DNA of 64,000 nucleotides from Methylococcus mesophilus (GTDB lineage Bacteria; Pseudomonadota; Gammaproteobacteria; Methylococcales; Methylococcaceae): assembly GCF_026247885.1 (NCBI RefSeq), contig NZ_CP110921.1, forward strand, positions 372,001 through 436,000, given 5' to 3'. The notes under the pieces are model-generated. The model was not told where the DNA came from. It made no database searches and saw only the letters and a list, made by a program, of their open reading frames with translations. Positions 8,936 through 17,962 of the stretch are shown here, one piece after another. Numbering within the stretch: the stretch's first letter is position 1; every line of letters begins with the position of its first letter. Position numbers and translations under genes: made by a program.

Positions 8936-10194
8936 CGGCTCTCCAGGCATTCGCGGTAGAGGGACAATGCCGAGTCAATCTTCGCGGGCCAGGAATACCG
9001 CTGTTCGACCCGCCGGCGGCCCGCCTGGCCGCGGCGGCGCCAACTCTCCGGATCGCCGATGATGTCTTCGAAGATTCCGGCGAGTCCTTCCACGACGGGT
9101 TTCCAGCCGGTGGCGGGCACCAGGGCGCCGACCTCGCCGTCGACGATTTCCGAAGGCCCGCCGTAGTCCAGCGCGACGACCGGCCTTGCGGCGGCCATCG
9201 CCTCCAGCAGCACCGCTCCGCCCGATTCGCGGATGGAAGGCAGGCAGAACACATGGGATTCGGCCAACCGGCGGGCCACTTCGGCGTGGGGGAGGGAGCC
9301 AAGAAACTCAACGTGAGGGGCGAGCCCGAGTTCTTCTGCCTTTTGCCGCAGCGAATTTTCTTCCGGGCCGGCGCCTGCGACGGCGACATGGACGGGCGCC
9401 CCGGCGCAGACCCTCGCCACCGCTTCGAGCAGCATGGCCACCCCCTTGAAGGGAAGCAGACGGCCGACGAAAAGGATACGCAAAGGCCGCCCCTTGCCGG
9501 GGGGTGCTGGCCAGGGCGCGGCGCGGAAGACTTCGAGGTCTACACCGTTCTCCAGCATGTCCCGGCACTTCGGTCGGTAGCGTTGCGGCATGTCGGCGCG
9601 GGTGGCGGCGGTGGCGGTCAAGATCAAGCGCGCATTCCGGCTGGAGCCGAGCAGCCGGTCCGCCAGCCGGCCCAGCCGCCGCACCGGATAAAGCCAGCCG
9701 GATTCGGCGGCCATGATTTCGGGAAAGTTGTCCGGCGACTTCAAGCCACCGTTCCAGGGACCCAGGATCAAAGGCAACCCCAACCGGTGCAACGTGGTGG
9801 CCGCCAAGGGAGACACCGGCGTCGGCTGATGGATAAGGTCCCAGCTTTTCCCTTGCTTGCGGAGCTTCCGCAGCACGCGCAGCGCCAGCCGGTCGTAAAC
9901 GAAAAAATCCAGCGAGGAGATCAGGAATACCGGATGTTCGCTGCGGGGAAACAGGCGGGAGGCCAGACGGTAGAGGGGGCCGGCGAACCACTCAGTGTCG
10001 ACGTAAACGATGTCGGTACCGGGCAGCGGGGCACCGGCCTCTTCCAGCACCTTCCGGTTGCGCACGTGGGTCACCAGGGTGAGTGGAAGGCGCCCGGCCA
10101 GCCGCGAATACCATTCCCAGCCGATCTGGGAGACCGATCCCATACCCGGCGCGCACTGGTAGGCCGAAAGGAGCAATCTGCCGAAGTTTTCCAT
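8932..10194 (-). CDS. Family 4 glycosyltransferase, first gene of minus-strand EPS operon
   Basis: 420 residues, GT-B fold. The N-terminal domain has LLSAYQCAPGMGSVSQIGWEW and LILGPWNGGLKSPDNFP; the C-terminal domain has ILFVGRLLPFKGVAMLLEAV, AGAGPEENSLRQKAEELGL and FCLPSIRESGGAVLLEAMAAARPVV (E-x7-E). The start ATG is preceded by GGGGAAAG. No gene lies upstream on this strand before the divergent STAS gene at 10374, so the EPS operon promoter is expected in 10195-10373. The gene couples to the next by a 4-base ATGA overlap. Confidence 0.88.
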   Translation of the reverse strand: MENFGRLLLSAYQCAPGMGSVSQIGWEWYSRLAGRLPLTLVTHVRNRKVLEEAGAPLPGTDIVYVDTEWFAGPLYRLASRLFPRSEHPVFLISSLDFFVYDRLALRVLRKLRKQGKSWDLIHQPTPVSPLAATTLHRLGLPLILGPWNGGLKSPDNFPEIMAAESGWLYPVRRLGRLADRLLGSSRNARLILTATAATRADMPQRYRPKCRDMLENGVDLEVFRAAPWPAPPGKGRPLRILFVGRLLPFKGVAMLLEAVARVCAGAPVHVAVAGAGPEENSLRQKAEELGLAPHVEFLGSLPHAEVARRLAESHVFCLPSIRESGGAVLLEAMAAARPVVALDYGGPSEIVDGEVGALVPATGWKPVVEGLAGIFEDIIGDPESWRRRGQAGRRRVEQRYSWPAKIDSALSLYRECLESR

Positions 10195-10301
10195 ACTTTC
10201 CCCAGTCGATAGCGATCGAGCCGATGCTTGCTGCCCCACGGGCGCACGGAATTGTAGCACCCGCCCGGCCATGGGCGGACAGCGTGCCGTGCAATCTCAT
10301 C

Positions 10302-10329
10302 GACTTTGTGAAACCGTTCTAACTACAAT
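10302..10329 (+). promoter_or_regulatory. Possible sigma70 promoter of the STAS/wza operon
   Basis: GACTTT (10302-10307) and TACAAT (10324-10329) are separated by 16 bases, 45 bases ahead of the STAS gene start. The -10 is good and the -35 weak. The region 10195-10373 also has to contain the promoter of the divergent operon, for which I saw no clear hexamers. Confidence 0.35.
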
Positions 10330-10373
10330 AACCAAGCATAGCCATTTCTCGATGAATGCCAGGAGTAGGGGGG

Positions 10374-10718
10374 ATGCTTCTCAAGCACAGGACGCAGGAC
10401 AACGTGGACATCGCCGAGCTCGGCGGACGCCTGGTGATGGCGGATGCTGCCAAAGCCAGGGCCGAGCTTCTGGCCGTCGTGGAAAAAGGCACCGGGTGCC
10501 TGGTGGTGGATCTGGGCGACGTGAGCTTCGTCGATTCCAGTGGACTGTCGGTGCTGATCGCCGCCTTCAAGGCCATCGAAGTACGGTCGGGAAAGATGGT
10601 CCTGGCGGGGCTGTCCCCGGAAATCCAGGCCTTGATAGAACTGACCCGGCTCAACGAGATTTTCCTGGTTTTCTCCGACGCAGAGCGCGCCGTCGGCTAT
10701 CTCACGTCGGCCGAATGA
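10374..10718 (+). CDS. STAS-domain anti-sigma factor antagonist-like protein
   Basis: 114 residues forming one STAS domain: VDIAELGGRLVMADAAKARAEL, VVDLGDVSFVDSSGLSVLIAAF and VLAGLSPEIQALIEL. The DSSGLS motif holds the serines (55/56) that are phosphorylated in SpoIIAA/RsbV proteins. AGGAG lies 8 bases before the chosen ATG; an earlier ATG at 10356 would overlap that site. It opens the plus-strand EPS operon and is the natural substrate for the receiver-PP2C phosphatase at 1-1005 (inference; the kinase is not visible). SypA in Vibrio fischeri is a known STAS regulator of an EPS locus. Confidence 0.85.
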   Translation: MLLKHRTQDNVDIAELGGRLVMADAAKARAELLAVVEKGTGCLVVDLGDVSFVDSSGLSVLIAAFKAIEVRSGKMVLAGLSPEIQALIELTRLNEIFLVFSDAERAVGYLTSAE

Positions 10719-10779
10719 TTTCCGGCCGAAGGGATTCGTCGCGGCCATCGAGAGCCATCGCCGACAGGGACGCTGGAAG

Positions 10780-11781
10780 ATGAAACCGTGCCGTCTGGCT
10801 GGGATTGTCACGAGCTTCGCGCTGATCGCGGGACTGGCAGGGTGCGGTTCGTGGGAATCGGTGCCGGATGCCACACCCGGCGCACGGGAGGCGTTCAGCG
10901 CGCCGCAGAAGGCTGAGACGATGTCGCCGGCGGATGTGCTCAGGGCTTTCCAGGAGGATACCGTCACCGATTATCGGGTCGGCGACGGAGACCAGATCAA
11001 CATCGACGTGGTCGGCCGGACCGAGCTTTCGGGTCCTCAGGTGATCGGGCCGGATGGTTATGTCACCCTGCCGGTGGTCGGCAACATTCCCATCCGCAAC
11101 CTGACGCGGGAAGGGGCGGCGAATGCCATCAGCAAGGCATTGAGCAAGTATTATCGTGATCCCTTCACCACGGTGCGGGTGCTTCAATACGCTTCCAACC
11201 GCGTCACTGTGCTGGGCCGGGTCGAACATCCCGGCCCGGTGCCTTTCGATACGCCCCCCACACTGCTGGAAATCCTGTCGAAAGCTGGCGTGTTCCCTTT
11301 GATCCGCCCGGAGCAGGTGCTTACGAGCTGCGCGGTGATTCGGCACGACCGTATCCTCTGGGTGGACATCGGAAGGCTACTGGGGGGCGATCTGCAACTC
11401 AACGTGCAACTGCATCGGAACGACGTGGTGTACATCCCCGACGCTTCGGACCGCCAGGTGTTCGTGCTCGGCGCCGTCAACAAGCCGGGCGCCTACCGGC
11501 TCACTTCGCGGATGTCCTTCGTCGATGCGCTGGGGCAGGCCGGCGGTCCTACGCCGGATGGCCACCAGGGAGAAATACACCTGATTCGCCCGCAAAAGGG
11601 CGTTAACCTGCAAATAGCCCTGAGCGATATCATGAGACCGGATCCCAGCCTGTCGCTTGCCCTGGAACACGGCGACATCATCTATGTGCCCATGAATACC
11701 GCGTCGAAGATCGGCTTCGTTCTGCAGCGGGCCAACCCGTTCATGCAGGCCTGGATGCTTCGCCAGATCGGCACAATGTAG
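10780..11781 (+). CDS. Wza-like outer membrane polysaccharide export lipoprotein
   Basis: 333 residues. Lipoprotein signal with lipobox LAGC and acylated Cys22. The polysaccharide export (PES) domain runs over about 62-145 (YRVGDGDQINIDVVGRTELSG, VIGPDGYVTLPVVGNI), followed by SLBB domains (VTVLGRVEHPGPVPF; VFVLGAVNKPGAYRL). Wza-type proteins form the octameric outer-membrane channel for EPS or capsule and contact the periplasmic part of the copolymerase encoded next, 10 bases downstream. GGAAG precedes the ATG. Confidence 0.93.
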   Translation: MKPCRLAGIVTSFALIAGLAGCGSWESVPDATPGAREAFSAPQKAETMSPADVLRAFQEDTVTDYRVGDGDQINIDVVGRTELSGPQVIGPDGYVTLPVVGNIPIRNLTREGAANAISKALSKYYRDPFTTVRVLQYASNRVTVLGRVEHPGPVPFDTPPTLLEILSKAGVFPLIRPEQVLTSCAVIRHDRILWVDIGRLLGGDLQLNVQLHRNDVVYIPDASDRQVFVLGAVNKPGAYRLTSRMSFVDALGQAGGPTPDGHQGEIHLIRPQKGVNLQIALSDIMRPDPSLSLALEHGDIIYVPMNTASKIGFVLQRANPFMQAWMLRQIGTM

Positions 11782-11791
11782 CGCGGTCACA

Positions 11792-13921
11792 ATGAACGCA
11801 TCCGGCGCCGAGACTAGCCCGACTCCGCCGCAATCCGGCGGCACGCTGATGCCGCTGGTGAGCTTCCGCAGGCATCGGCGCATCGCTCTGATCGTCATGG
11901 CCGTGGTCGTCGTGCTGGGGGCAGGATTTGCCTGGGTCAAGGGCACGGCTGTCTACTCGGCTACCGCGGTGCTGTACGTAGCACCGCATTTCGTGAACAT
12001 CCTCAAGGAATCCAAGGAGCTGGACATCCCCGCCTATGACCAGTTCATCGAGCATCAGGCGCTGACCGTACCGCGCTACGACATTCTGCTGGAGTCGTTG
12101 GCCAAGCTCGGCGACAAACGCTACGCCTGGCAACTGAAGAAGGAGTCGGACCGGCGGGCCGCTGAGCGGCTGCAAGCCGCGCTCGAGGTGAAGCCGGTCA
12201 AGGACAGCTATCTCATCACGGTCACGTTGGAATCGACCACGCCGGATTATCTCGACGAACTGGTCAACACCATCGTCGACACCTATCTCGAAAAATCCCG
12301 TGAGTCGGATTCCTTTTTTGCCCGCAACGTTCGCTTGGCCAGCTTGCAGGAAAGGCGGACCCAGATCCAGGCGGATATCAACGCGCACCTGGCCCGCCGC
12401 ACCAAGATTGCAGAGGAGCTGAGCATAACGACGTTCAGCGAGCAGATCGCAAGTCCTTATGACAAGTTGCTGGGCGAAAGCCAGAACGCTCTGGCGACGG
12501 CCCAGCGCAACCGGTTGGCGAGCGAGGCCGCGCTGGCGCTGTTCGAGGACAGAAGCAGCCGGCAGGGGCAGGACGCCATCGCCGCGGCGGCTTTCGACAC
12601 CATCCAGAAGGACCCGGGGCTGATCAGCCTGAAAGGCAGCCTCTATAAGCGCCGCAGCGACCTGCTGCAGCAGACCAGCGGTCTCGATCCGAGGCATCCG
12701 CTGAAGGTTCAGATCGATCGTGAACTCAAGGAAATCGACGAGGAGCTCAGTCGCACGGTCGACAAGCTCACCGAACAGGTGGCGAAAAGCCTCATCGACC
12801 AGCGCAGGTCCGACGTGAAGCGCGACCGCCAGATCGAACAGGAACTTTCCCAACAGCTCGAATCGTTCCGCCAGAAGGCCTCCTGGTTCGCTGCGCTGTA
12901 CAACGAAGCCTTGAGCCTCAACGACGAAATCGAACGCAGCCGGAAACAGCTAGACGTGATCGACGGTCGTATCGAATTCTTCGAGTTGGAGTCGCGGGCG
13001 CCCGGTTTCGTTCGTGTCGAAACCTATGCCCGTTCCCCGGAGCTTCCGATCAAAGGCGGCCGGAAGAAGCTTTTTGCCGTGGTGTTGGTGCTGGCGATGA
13101 TCCTGGGCGTCGCCACGCCGGTTGGGCTCGACATGCTGGATCAGCGCATCCGCACGACCGGTCAGGTCGCCAAGATCATCGGGCACAGGCCGGTCGCCTG
13201 GTTCGTCGAACATCACGGCAGCCCCGACTTGAAGCGGATGAGGGCGGATCAACTGCGCCGGCTGGCCATCGCCGTTAACCGGGAGCGCGAGTCGCAGGCC
13301 GCCCGGCTGGTGTTGCTGACCTCGGTCAAGCCGGAGGCCGGGGTGACCGGCCTCGCCCTGGACTTGGCCTCCGAATTGGCCGTACTTGGTGTGCGTACGG
13401 TAGTCGTGGAAGCCAATCCGTGCAAGCCCGACCCTCGCTACCGGGCCGGGTCGGCCAAGCCGGGTTTGGCCGAACTGCTGGCCGGCTCGGGCGAAGCTCC
13501 GGCGGCGGTCGTGGCCGCAGCGGGCGGACTGCCCGATCGATTGGGCGCAGGAAGCGCGCCGGGTCGGCAGTTGTTCGCCTATCCCGTCTTGCGCCGGTGC
13601 CTCGACGAGTTGAAGGCGGCCTACGATCTGGTGTTGATCGATGGGCCGCCCCTGCTGTTGTCCGCCGATACCGAATACTTGGTGGAAACCGCGGACGTCA
13701 CTCTGATGCTGGTCGGAGCCGGCCAGGTCAAACCGGGCGAACTGCGAAGAGCGGCGGGCATCCTGCAGAAGATCGACCCGAAGGCGGTGGGCTTCGTGGT
13801 CACCCGTCTGGAGGTCTACCGGGGCGGCGGCTACTACGCCAAACTGGCCGAGGAATTCGCATTGGCCGCCGCCAGCCACGAAAATGGGCAGGAACACACA
13901 TCGAGGAGGCTGGAGGGATGA
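11792..13921 (+). CDS. Wzc/GumC-like polysaccharide copolymerase with degenerate kinase domain
   Basis: 709 residues. First membrane segment at about 31-52 (ALIVMAVVVVLGAGFAWV), a large periplasmic coiled-coil region, and a second membrane segment near 428-448 (LFAVVLVLAMILGVATPVGL), followed by a cytoplasmic P-loop-like domain. The expected Walker A GEGKS is replaced by SVKPEAGVTG (about 510-519), and the Walker A' DAD is replaced in VVVEANPCKPD, while Walker B VLIDGPP remains. The tail has only one YY pair rather than a tyrosine cluster. It should still control EPS chain length and link Wza to the inner membrane, probably without kinase activity. The stop overlaps the next ATG. Confidence 0.88.
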   Translation: MNASGAETSPTPPQSGGTLMPLVSFRRHRRIALIVMAVVVVLGAGFAWVKGTAVYSATAVLYVAPHFVNILKESKELDIPAYDQFIEHQALTVPRYDILLESLAKLGDKRYAWQLKKESDRRAAERLQAALEVKPVKDSYLITVTLESTTPDYLDELVNTIVDTYLEKSRESDSFFARNVRLASLQERRTQIQADINAHLARRTKIAEELSITTFSEQIASPYDKLLGESQNALATAQRNRLASEAALALFEDRSSRQGQDAIAAAAFDTIQKDPGLISLKGSLYKRRSDLLQQTSGLDPRHPLKVQIDRELKEIDEELSRTVDKLTEQVAKSLIDQRRSDVKRDRQIEQELSQQLESFRQKASWFAALYNEALSLNDEIERSRKQLDVIDGRIEFFELESRAPGFVRVETYARSPELPIKGGRKKLFAVVLVLAMILGVATPVGLDMLDQRIRTTGQVAKIIGHRPVAWFVEHHGSPDLKRMRADQLRRLAIAVNRERESQAARLVLLTSVKPEAGVTGLALDLASELAVLGVRTVVVEANPCKPDPRYRAGSAKPGLAELLAGSGEAPAAVVAAAGGLPDRLGAGSAPGRQLFAYPVLRRCLDELKAAYDLVLIDGPPLLLSADTEYLVETADVTLMLVGAGQVKPGELRRAAGILQKIDPKAVGFVVTRLEVYRGGGYYAKLAEEFALAAASHENGQEHTSRRLEG

Positions 13922-14976
13922 AACCGGCGTTTCTTTACGTGCTGCACAGCGGCAACCTCTACGGCACCGAGCGCATGGCGCTGGCGACCCTGGACGGTTT
14001 GCGCGATCGCCTGGAACCCGTCCTGTTCGCCCCGCCCGGCCCCGCCCTGGGCGAGGCGCGGCGGCTGGAGATCCGGACCGCGGAATTCCGCGGCGCGCGC
14101 GACCTGGCCGTCAAACTTAGGCCTTGGATCGCCCGTCACCGCCGGATCGCTTTCGCCGCTACCGGCGTCAGCCATTCGATGATATTCCTGGCCTGGAACC
14201 TGCTATACCGGCGTCGCAACGTGCACATCCATCTCGTGCACGGCGGCACGGATGAGCGCGAAAGCTACGGGCGCAAACGTATCTTGAACGGAAGAGGGCT
14301 ACGCTTCGTCGCGGTGTCCAATTTCGTCCGGGACCGTCTGCTCGCTCACGGCGTCGCCGAAGCCGATATCGACGTGTGCGAAAATTTCCTGCCGGACCGG
14401 CAGATCGCCGAGGCCCCGCGGCGGTCCGCATTCCACGCTGGGATCCGCAGCGTCGTCGTGGTTTCGCGCGTCGATCCGATCAAGCGGATCGACTTGCTGC
14501 TCGACTGTCTGGACCGGCATCCTGCACTTCAGAGCCTGAATTTCCGCATTTGCGGTACCGGCTGGGACCTGGAGGCACTGCGGGAGCGGGCGGAAAAGCA
14601 GCATCCGAACGTGGTGTTCGAAGGCTTCAGCGACAGGATTCCGCAAGTCCTGGCGGAGAGCGACCTGTTGCTGCATCTGTGCCCGTGCGAGCCGTTCGGC
14701 CTCGCCATTCTGGAGGCCATGGCCGCCGGCATTCCCGTGCTGGTGCCGGACGCCGGCGGTGCGGCTTCCTTGATCGAACCCGGCATTTCGGGATTCCAGT
14801 TCCGTGCCGGCGACGCCCGCGATCTGGGAGTCGTGCTGGAAGAGGTGGCCGGCCTGCCGGCCGCGGGCATCAACGGGGTGGTCGCGGCGGCCGACGCCAG
14901 GCTGCGCGAGCGCTATTCGAGCAAGGCGGGGCTGGAGCGCTACGCCAATCTGTTCAAGGAGCTTGCCAATGACTGA
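13918..14976 (+). CDS. Family 4 glycosyltransferase
   Basis: 352 residues with GT-B layout: N-terminal LYVLHSGNLYGTERMALATL (nucleotide-sugar glycosyltransferase N-lobe GG-like loop), then VVVSRVDPIKRIDLLLDCL, FRICGTGWDLEALRERAE, and LLLHLCPCEPFGLAILEAMAAGIPVLVPD with the E-x7-E motif. The start is the ATG overlapping the stop of the wzc-like gene (ATGA). The upstream in-frame extension reads through that gene in another frame and was rejected. Acts on the EPS repeat unit; sugar unknown. Confidence 0.88.
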   Translation: MKPAFLYVLHSGNLYGTERMALATLDGLRDRLEPVLFAPPGPALGEARRLEIRTAEFRGARDLAVKLRPWIARHRRIAFAATGVSHSMIFLAWNLLYRRRNVHIHLVHGGTDERESYGRKRILNGRGLRFVAVSNFVRDRLLAHGVAEADIDVCENFLPDRQIAEAPRRSAFHAGIRSVVVVSRVDPIKRIDLLLDCLDRHPALQSLNFRICGTGWDLEALRERAEKQHPNVVFEGFSDRIPQVLAESDLLLHLCPCEPFGLAILEAMAAGIPVLVPDAGGAASLIEPGISGFQFRAGDARDLGVVLEEVAGLPAAGINGVVAAADARLRERYSSKAGLERYANLFKELAND

Positions 14977-15985
14977 GCCGACACCGTTCATCCAGCCTTT
15001 GCTTTCGGTCGTGGTCATAGGACGCAACGAGGGCGAGCGCCTGAGCCGTTGTCTTGCGTCCGTGTGCGGAATGCGCGACCCCGGCGGTCCGTTCGAGATC
15101 ATCTATGTCGACTCGGCCTCGCGGGACGACAGCGTGGCGCGCGCGCGCGCGTTCGGCGCAAGAGTCGTCGAGGTGAGTCCCGAACGGCCCTCCGCCGCCC
15201 TCGGACGCAACGCCGGCTGGCGGGAAGCCCAAGCGCCGTACCTGCTCTTCCTAGACGGTGACACCGTGCTGCACCCGGATTTCGTGGCCGACTCGCTGCC
15301 CGAGTTCGGCGATCCGAAGGTCGCCGTGGTGTGGGGGCACCGGCGCGAGCTCCATCCCGAACAGTCATTGTTCAACCGCGCGCTGGACCTCGACTGGGTC
15401 TATCCGCCGGGCCCTTCCGATTTCTGCGGGGGCGATGCGCTGGTGCGCGCCGACGTCATTCGCTCCGTCGACGGTTTCGATGCCAGCCTGATCGCCGGGG
15501 AAGAGCCGGAAATGTGCCAGCGCATCCGCGCGCAGGGGTTCTCCATCCTGCACGTCGACCGCCCCATGACCGGGCACGACCTGGCGATGAAAACCTGGGC
15601 GAGTTACTGGAAGCGGGCGTTCCGGGCGGGCTATGCCTATGCCGAAGTATCCGAGCGGCTCCGGCACACGGAATTTCCGCTCTGGGTGGAGGATGCGCGG
15701 CGGAATCGGGTGCGCGGCGGTTTCCTGAGCTTCCTGTTCGCTGCCGGAGCCGTGGCCTCGGTGATCACCAGGACTTTGCTGCCCCTGGGACTGGCGCTGG
15801 CGGTCTTCCTGGCGCTGGCCCTGCGCTCGGCCTGGAAGGCGCGCTGGAAAGGGGGGGGGCTCTGGACGCTTCTGCTCTACGGCATCCACTCGCATCTCCA
15901 GCAGATCCCCATTCTGGCCGGCCAGATCGCCTGCCGGATCGACCGCCGGCGCAGACGCGGCCGGTTTCTCATCGAGTACAAGTGA
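14969..15985 (+). CDS. Family 2 glycosyltransferase with C-terminal membrane segments
   Basis: 338 residues. The GT-A domain has LLSVVVIGRNEGERLSRCL, IYVDSASRDDSVARARAFG, the DXD motif LFLDGDTVLHPDF and AGEEPEMCQRIRAQG. The C-terminal 90 residues carry one or two hydrophobic spans (FLFAAGAVASVITRTLLPLG, ALAVFLALAL). Start ATG overlaps the previous stop by 8 bases (ATGACTGA). Likely adds a sugar to a membrane-bound EPS intermediate. Confidence 0.86.
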   Translation: MTEPTPFIQPLLSVVVIGRNEGERLSRCLASVCGMRDPGGPFEIIYVDSASRDDSVARARAFGARVVEVSPERPSAALGRNAGWREAQAPYLLFLDGDTVLHPDFVADSLPEFGDPKVAVVWGHRRELHPEQSLFNRALDLDWVYPPGPSDFCGGDALVRADVIRSVDGFDASLIAGEEPEMCQRIRAQGFSILHVDRPMTGHDLAMKTWASYWKRAFRAGYAYAEVSERLRHTEFPLWVEDARRNRVRGGFLSFLFAAGAVASVITRTLLPLGLALAVFLALALRSAWKARWKGGGLWTLLLYGIHSHLQQIPILAGQIACRIDRRRRRGRFLIEYK

Positions 15986-15989
15986 TGCC

Positions 15990-16580
15990 ATGTCCAGAAC
16001 AGCCAAACGCCTCCTGCTGGGCTTATTGAATCCCGCCGCGGCGATCGCAAACCGCCTGGAATCCTGGCGCCGCCTGTGGGCCCACGCGCGGCTCAAGGCG
16101 GCCCTCGATTCGCCCCTGGACCCCTCCGTGGTGGTGCTGGGGACGCCCGAACTGCACGGCAGCAGGAACATCCATCTGGGGCGGAACCTGTACCTCTATC
16201 CGGGGCTGTACCTGGAAACCCAGGATCGAGGCAGCATCGAGATCGGCGACGGCGCCGTGCTGTCGCGCGGGGTGCACATTGTGTCCTACGCCTCGGTCGT
16301 CCTCGAAGACGGCGTGATGGTCGGTGAGTACACCAGCATCCGGGACGCCAACCACCGTGTCGCCGAAGGCCGCTCCGTGCGGGACACCGGCCATGACGCC
16401 AAGCCGGTGCGGATCGGGCGCAACGCCTGGATCGGGCGGGGCGCGGTCATCCTGCGGGGAGTCACCGTCGGCGAGGCCGCCGTGATCGGCGCCAACGCGG
16501 TTGTGACGCGCGACGTGCCCGCCGGCGCGGTTGTGGCCGGGGTTCCCGCCCGTCCCATCGAGCGTGCACGCGGCGGCTGA
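15990..16580 (+). CDS. Hexapeptide-repeat O-acetyltransferase (WbbJ/maltose acetyltransferase-like)
   Basis: 196 residues. After a basic helix the chain is a left-handed beta-helix: IHLGRNLYLYPGLYLETQ, IEIGDGAVLSRGVHIVSYA, IRIGRNAWIGRGAVILRGV-like turns and the closing VVAGVPARPIER. The catalytic His is plausible in DANHRV. It would acetylate EPS sugars from acetyl-CoA. It lies 4 bases after the preceding gene and shares its last base with the start of the next, so it is in the same operon. Confidence 0.85.
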   Translation: MSRTAKRLLLGLLNPAAAIANRLESWRRLWAHARLKAALDSPLDPSVVVLGTPELHGSRNIHLGRNLYLYPGLYLETQDRGSIEIGDGAVLSRGVHIVSYASVVLEDGVMVGEYTSIRDANHRVAEGRSVRDTGHDAKPVRIGRNAWIGRGAVILRGVTVGEAAVIGANAVVTRDVPAGAVVAGVPARPIERARGG

Positions 16581-17962
16581 TGCTGTCCTACATCGCGCTG
16601 CTGCCCGGCATCGCGGCCTTCCTGATCGCCACCCGGCACGATACCCAGTACGCCTTTCTCCGCGTCTATCTGCCGGTGCTGCTGCTCCTTCCGGATTATT
16701 ACCGCTGCATCTTTCCGGGCCTGCCGGACCCGACCTTCAACCAGGCGGCCTGCGTCGCGGTGGCGGCGAGCTTCGCGATGACCGGCTTTCCCGGCTACCG
16801 TTTCAGCCTGAACGATGTTTGGGTGTTCGGCTACGCGCTGTGCGTGTCGATTTCCGAATACCGCGCTTCCGGCTATTCCGACGCCCAGAACCTGATGTTC
16901 GCGATGCTGTTCAGCGGCGTCGTCCCCTATCTGCTGGCGAAGAGCCTGATCGAGCCGTTCGGCAACCGCTTCCTGTTCGCCAAGGTCTGCGTGCTGTCGA
17001 TGGCGGCCGTTTCGATCCTGAACCTGATCGAGCTCCGCCTGGGGATGAACCCATGGCGCTTCGTGTTCGACCGGTTTTTTCCCGGCCAGGGGATGGAGTG
17101 GGTCACGACCTTCCGCTTCGGCTTGGCGCGGGCGGCGGGTCCCTACGCCCATGCCCTGCTGGCGGGGATTATGATGATCGTCGCTTTCCGCTTGCAGCGC
17201 TGGCTGCAATGGTCCGGTGCCTGGCCGGACAAGTTCCGGCTGCTGCCCTGGCTGCCCTACAAGCCGGCGCTGTGGCTGAGCCTCATCACCGCCGGCGGCC
17301 TGTTCATCACCTTGGCGAAAGGCTCCTGGCTCGCCGCCTTCATTGGTGCCGGGTTGGTCGCCGTGGGCAGAAGCAAGTACCGGCGGGTGGCGATGTCGGC
17401 AATCCTGAGCGGGATGGTCATCGTCGGAATTCCTGCCGTCATCGCCTTTCTCGATTACGCCTCCGTCGGCCGCGAAAACGCCAAGGACCCGAATCAGGAA
17501 ACCGCCGCCTACCGGTACGAGCTGATCGAGCACTACATGGACATCGCCAACCAGGAGCCGCTATGGGGTTGGGGCCTGACCAAATGGCCGAAGGTGCCGG
17601 GCGCGGAGTCCATCGACAACCATTTTTTGCTGCTGCTGTTGATGCACGGCTACCTGGCCTCGTTGTTCTTCCTGCTGTTGCTGCTCGGCACGATGACTCG
17701 GCTCCTGATCTACGGGCTGCGCCAGCCGCCCACCGGCCCGCCGGGAAGCTCGCTGTCCTTCACGCTTGCCGGCATCTATCTCGCCTATTTCGTCGCCATC
17801 GGCACGGTGTTCATGGGTCAGCAGACGGTGCCGATGTTCTTCATGCTCACCGGCTGGGCGGAGAGCTACATGCAGCGGCGCAGTCGGGAATGGGGCGGGG
17901 CCGGCGAGGCTGTGCGGCGGTTCGAGGCGGCGGTGCCGTTCCGGTTCAGACGGGTCTTATGA
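16580..17962 (+). CDS. O-antigen ligase/polymerase-like (Wzy/WaaL) integral membrane protein
   Basis: 460 residues with about 10-12 hydrophobic segments from MLSYIALLPGIAAFLIAT onward. A large periplasmic loop before the last spans contains YRYELIEHYMDIANQEPLWGWGL followed by SIDNHFLLLLLMHGYL, the arrangement seen in Wzy/WaaL proteins (GxG...H pattern). Expected to polymerise or ligate lipid-linked EPS repeats in the periplasm. Its 3' end overlaps the convergent flippase gene by 6 bases. Confidence 0.78.
   Translation: MLSYIALLPGIAAFLIATRHDTQYAFLRVYLPVLLLLPDYYRCIFPGLPDPTFNQAACVAVAASFAMTGFPGYRFSLNDVWVFGYALCVSISEYRASGYSDAQNLMFAMLFSGVVPYLLAKSLIEPFGNRFLFAKVCVLSMAAVSILNLIELRLGMNPWRFVFDRFFPGQGMEWVTTFRFGLARAAGPYAHALLAGIMMIVAFRLQRWLQWSGAWPDKFRLLPWLPYKPALWLSLITAGGLFITLAKGSWLAAFIGAGLVAVGRSKYRRVAMSAILSGMVIVGIPAVIAFLDYASVGRENAKDPNQETAAYRYELIEHYMDIANQEPLWGWGLTKWPKVPGAESIDNHFLLLLLMHGYLASLFFLLLLLGTMTRLLIYGLRQPPTGPPGSSLSFTLAGIYLAYFVAIGTVFMGQQTVPMFFMLTGWAESYMQRRSREWGGAGEAVRRFEAAVPFRFRRVL

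Noticed and set aside
10195..10373. Riboswitch or long structured leader between the divergent EPS operons
   Set aside because: Only 179 bases for two promoters and no recognisable conserved fold or strong hairpin.
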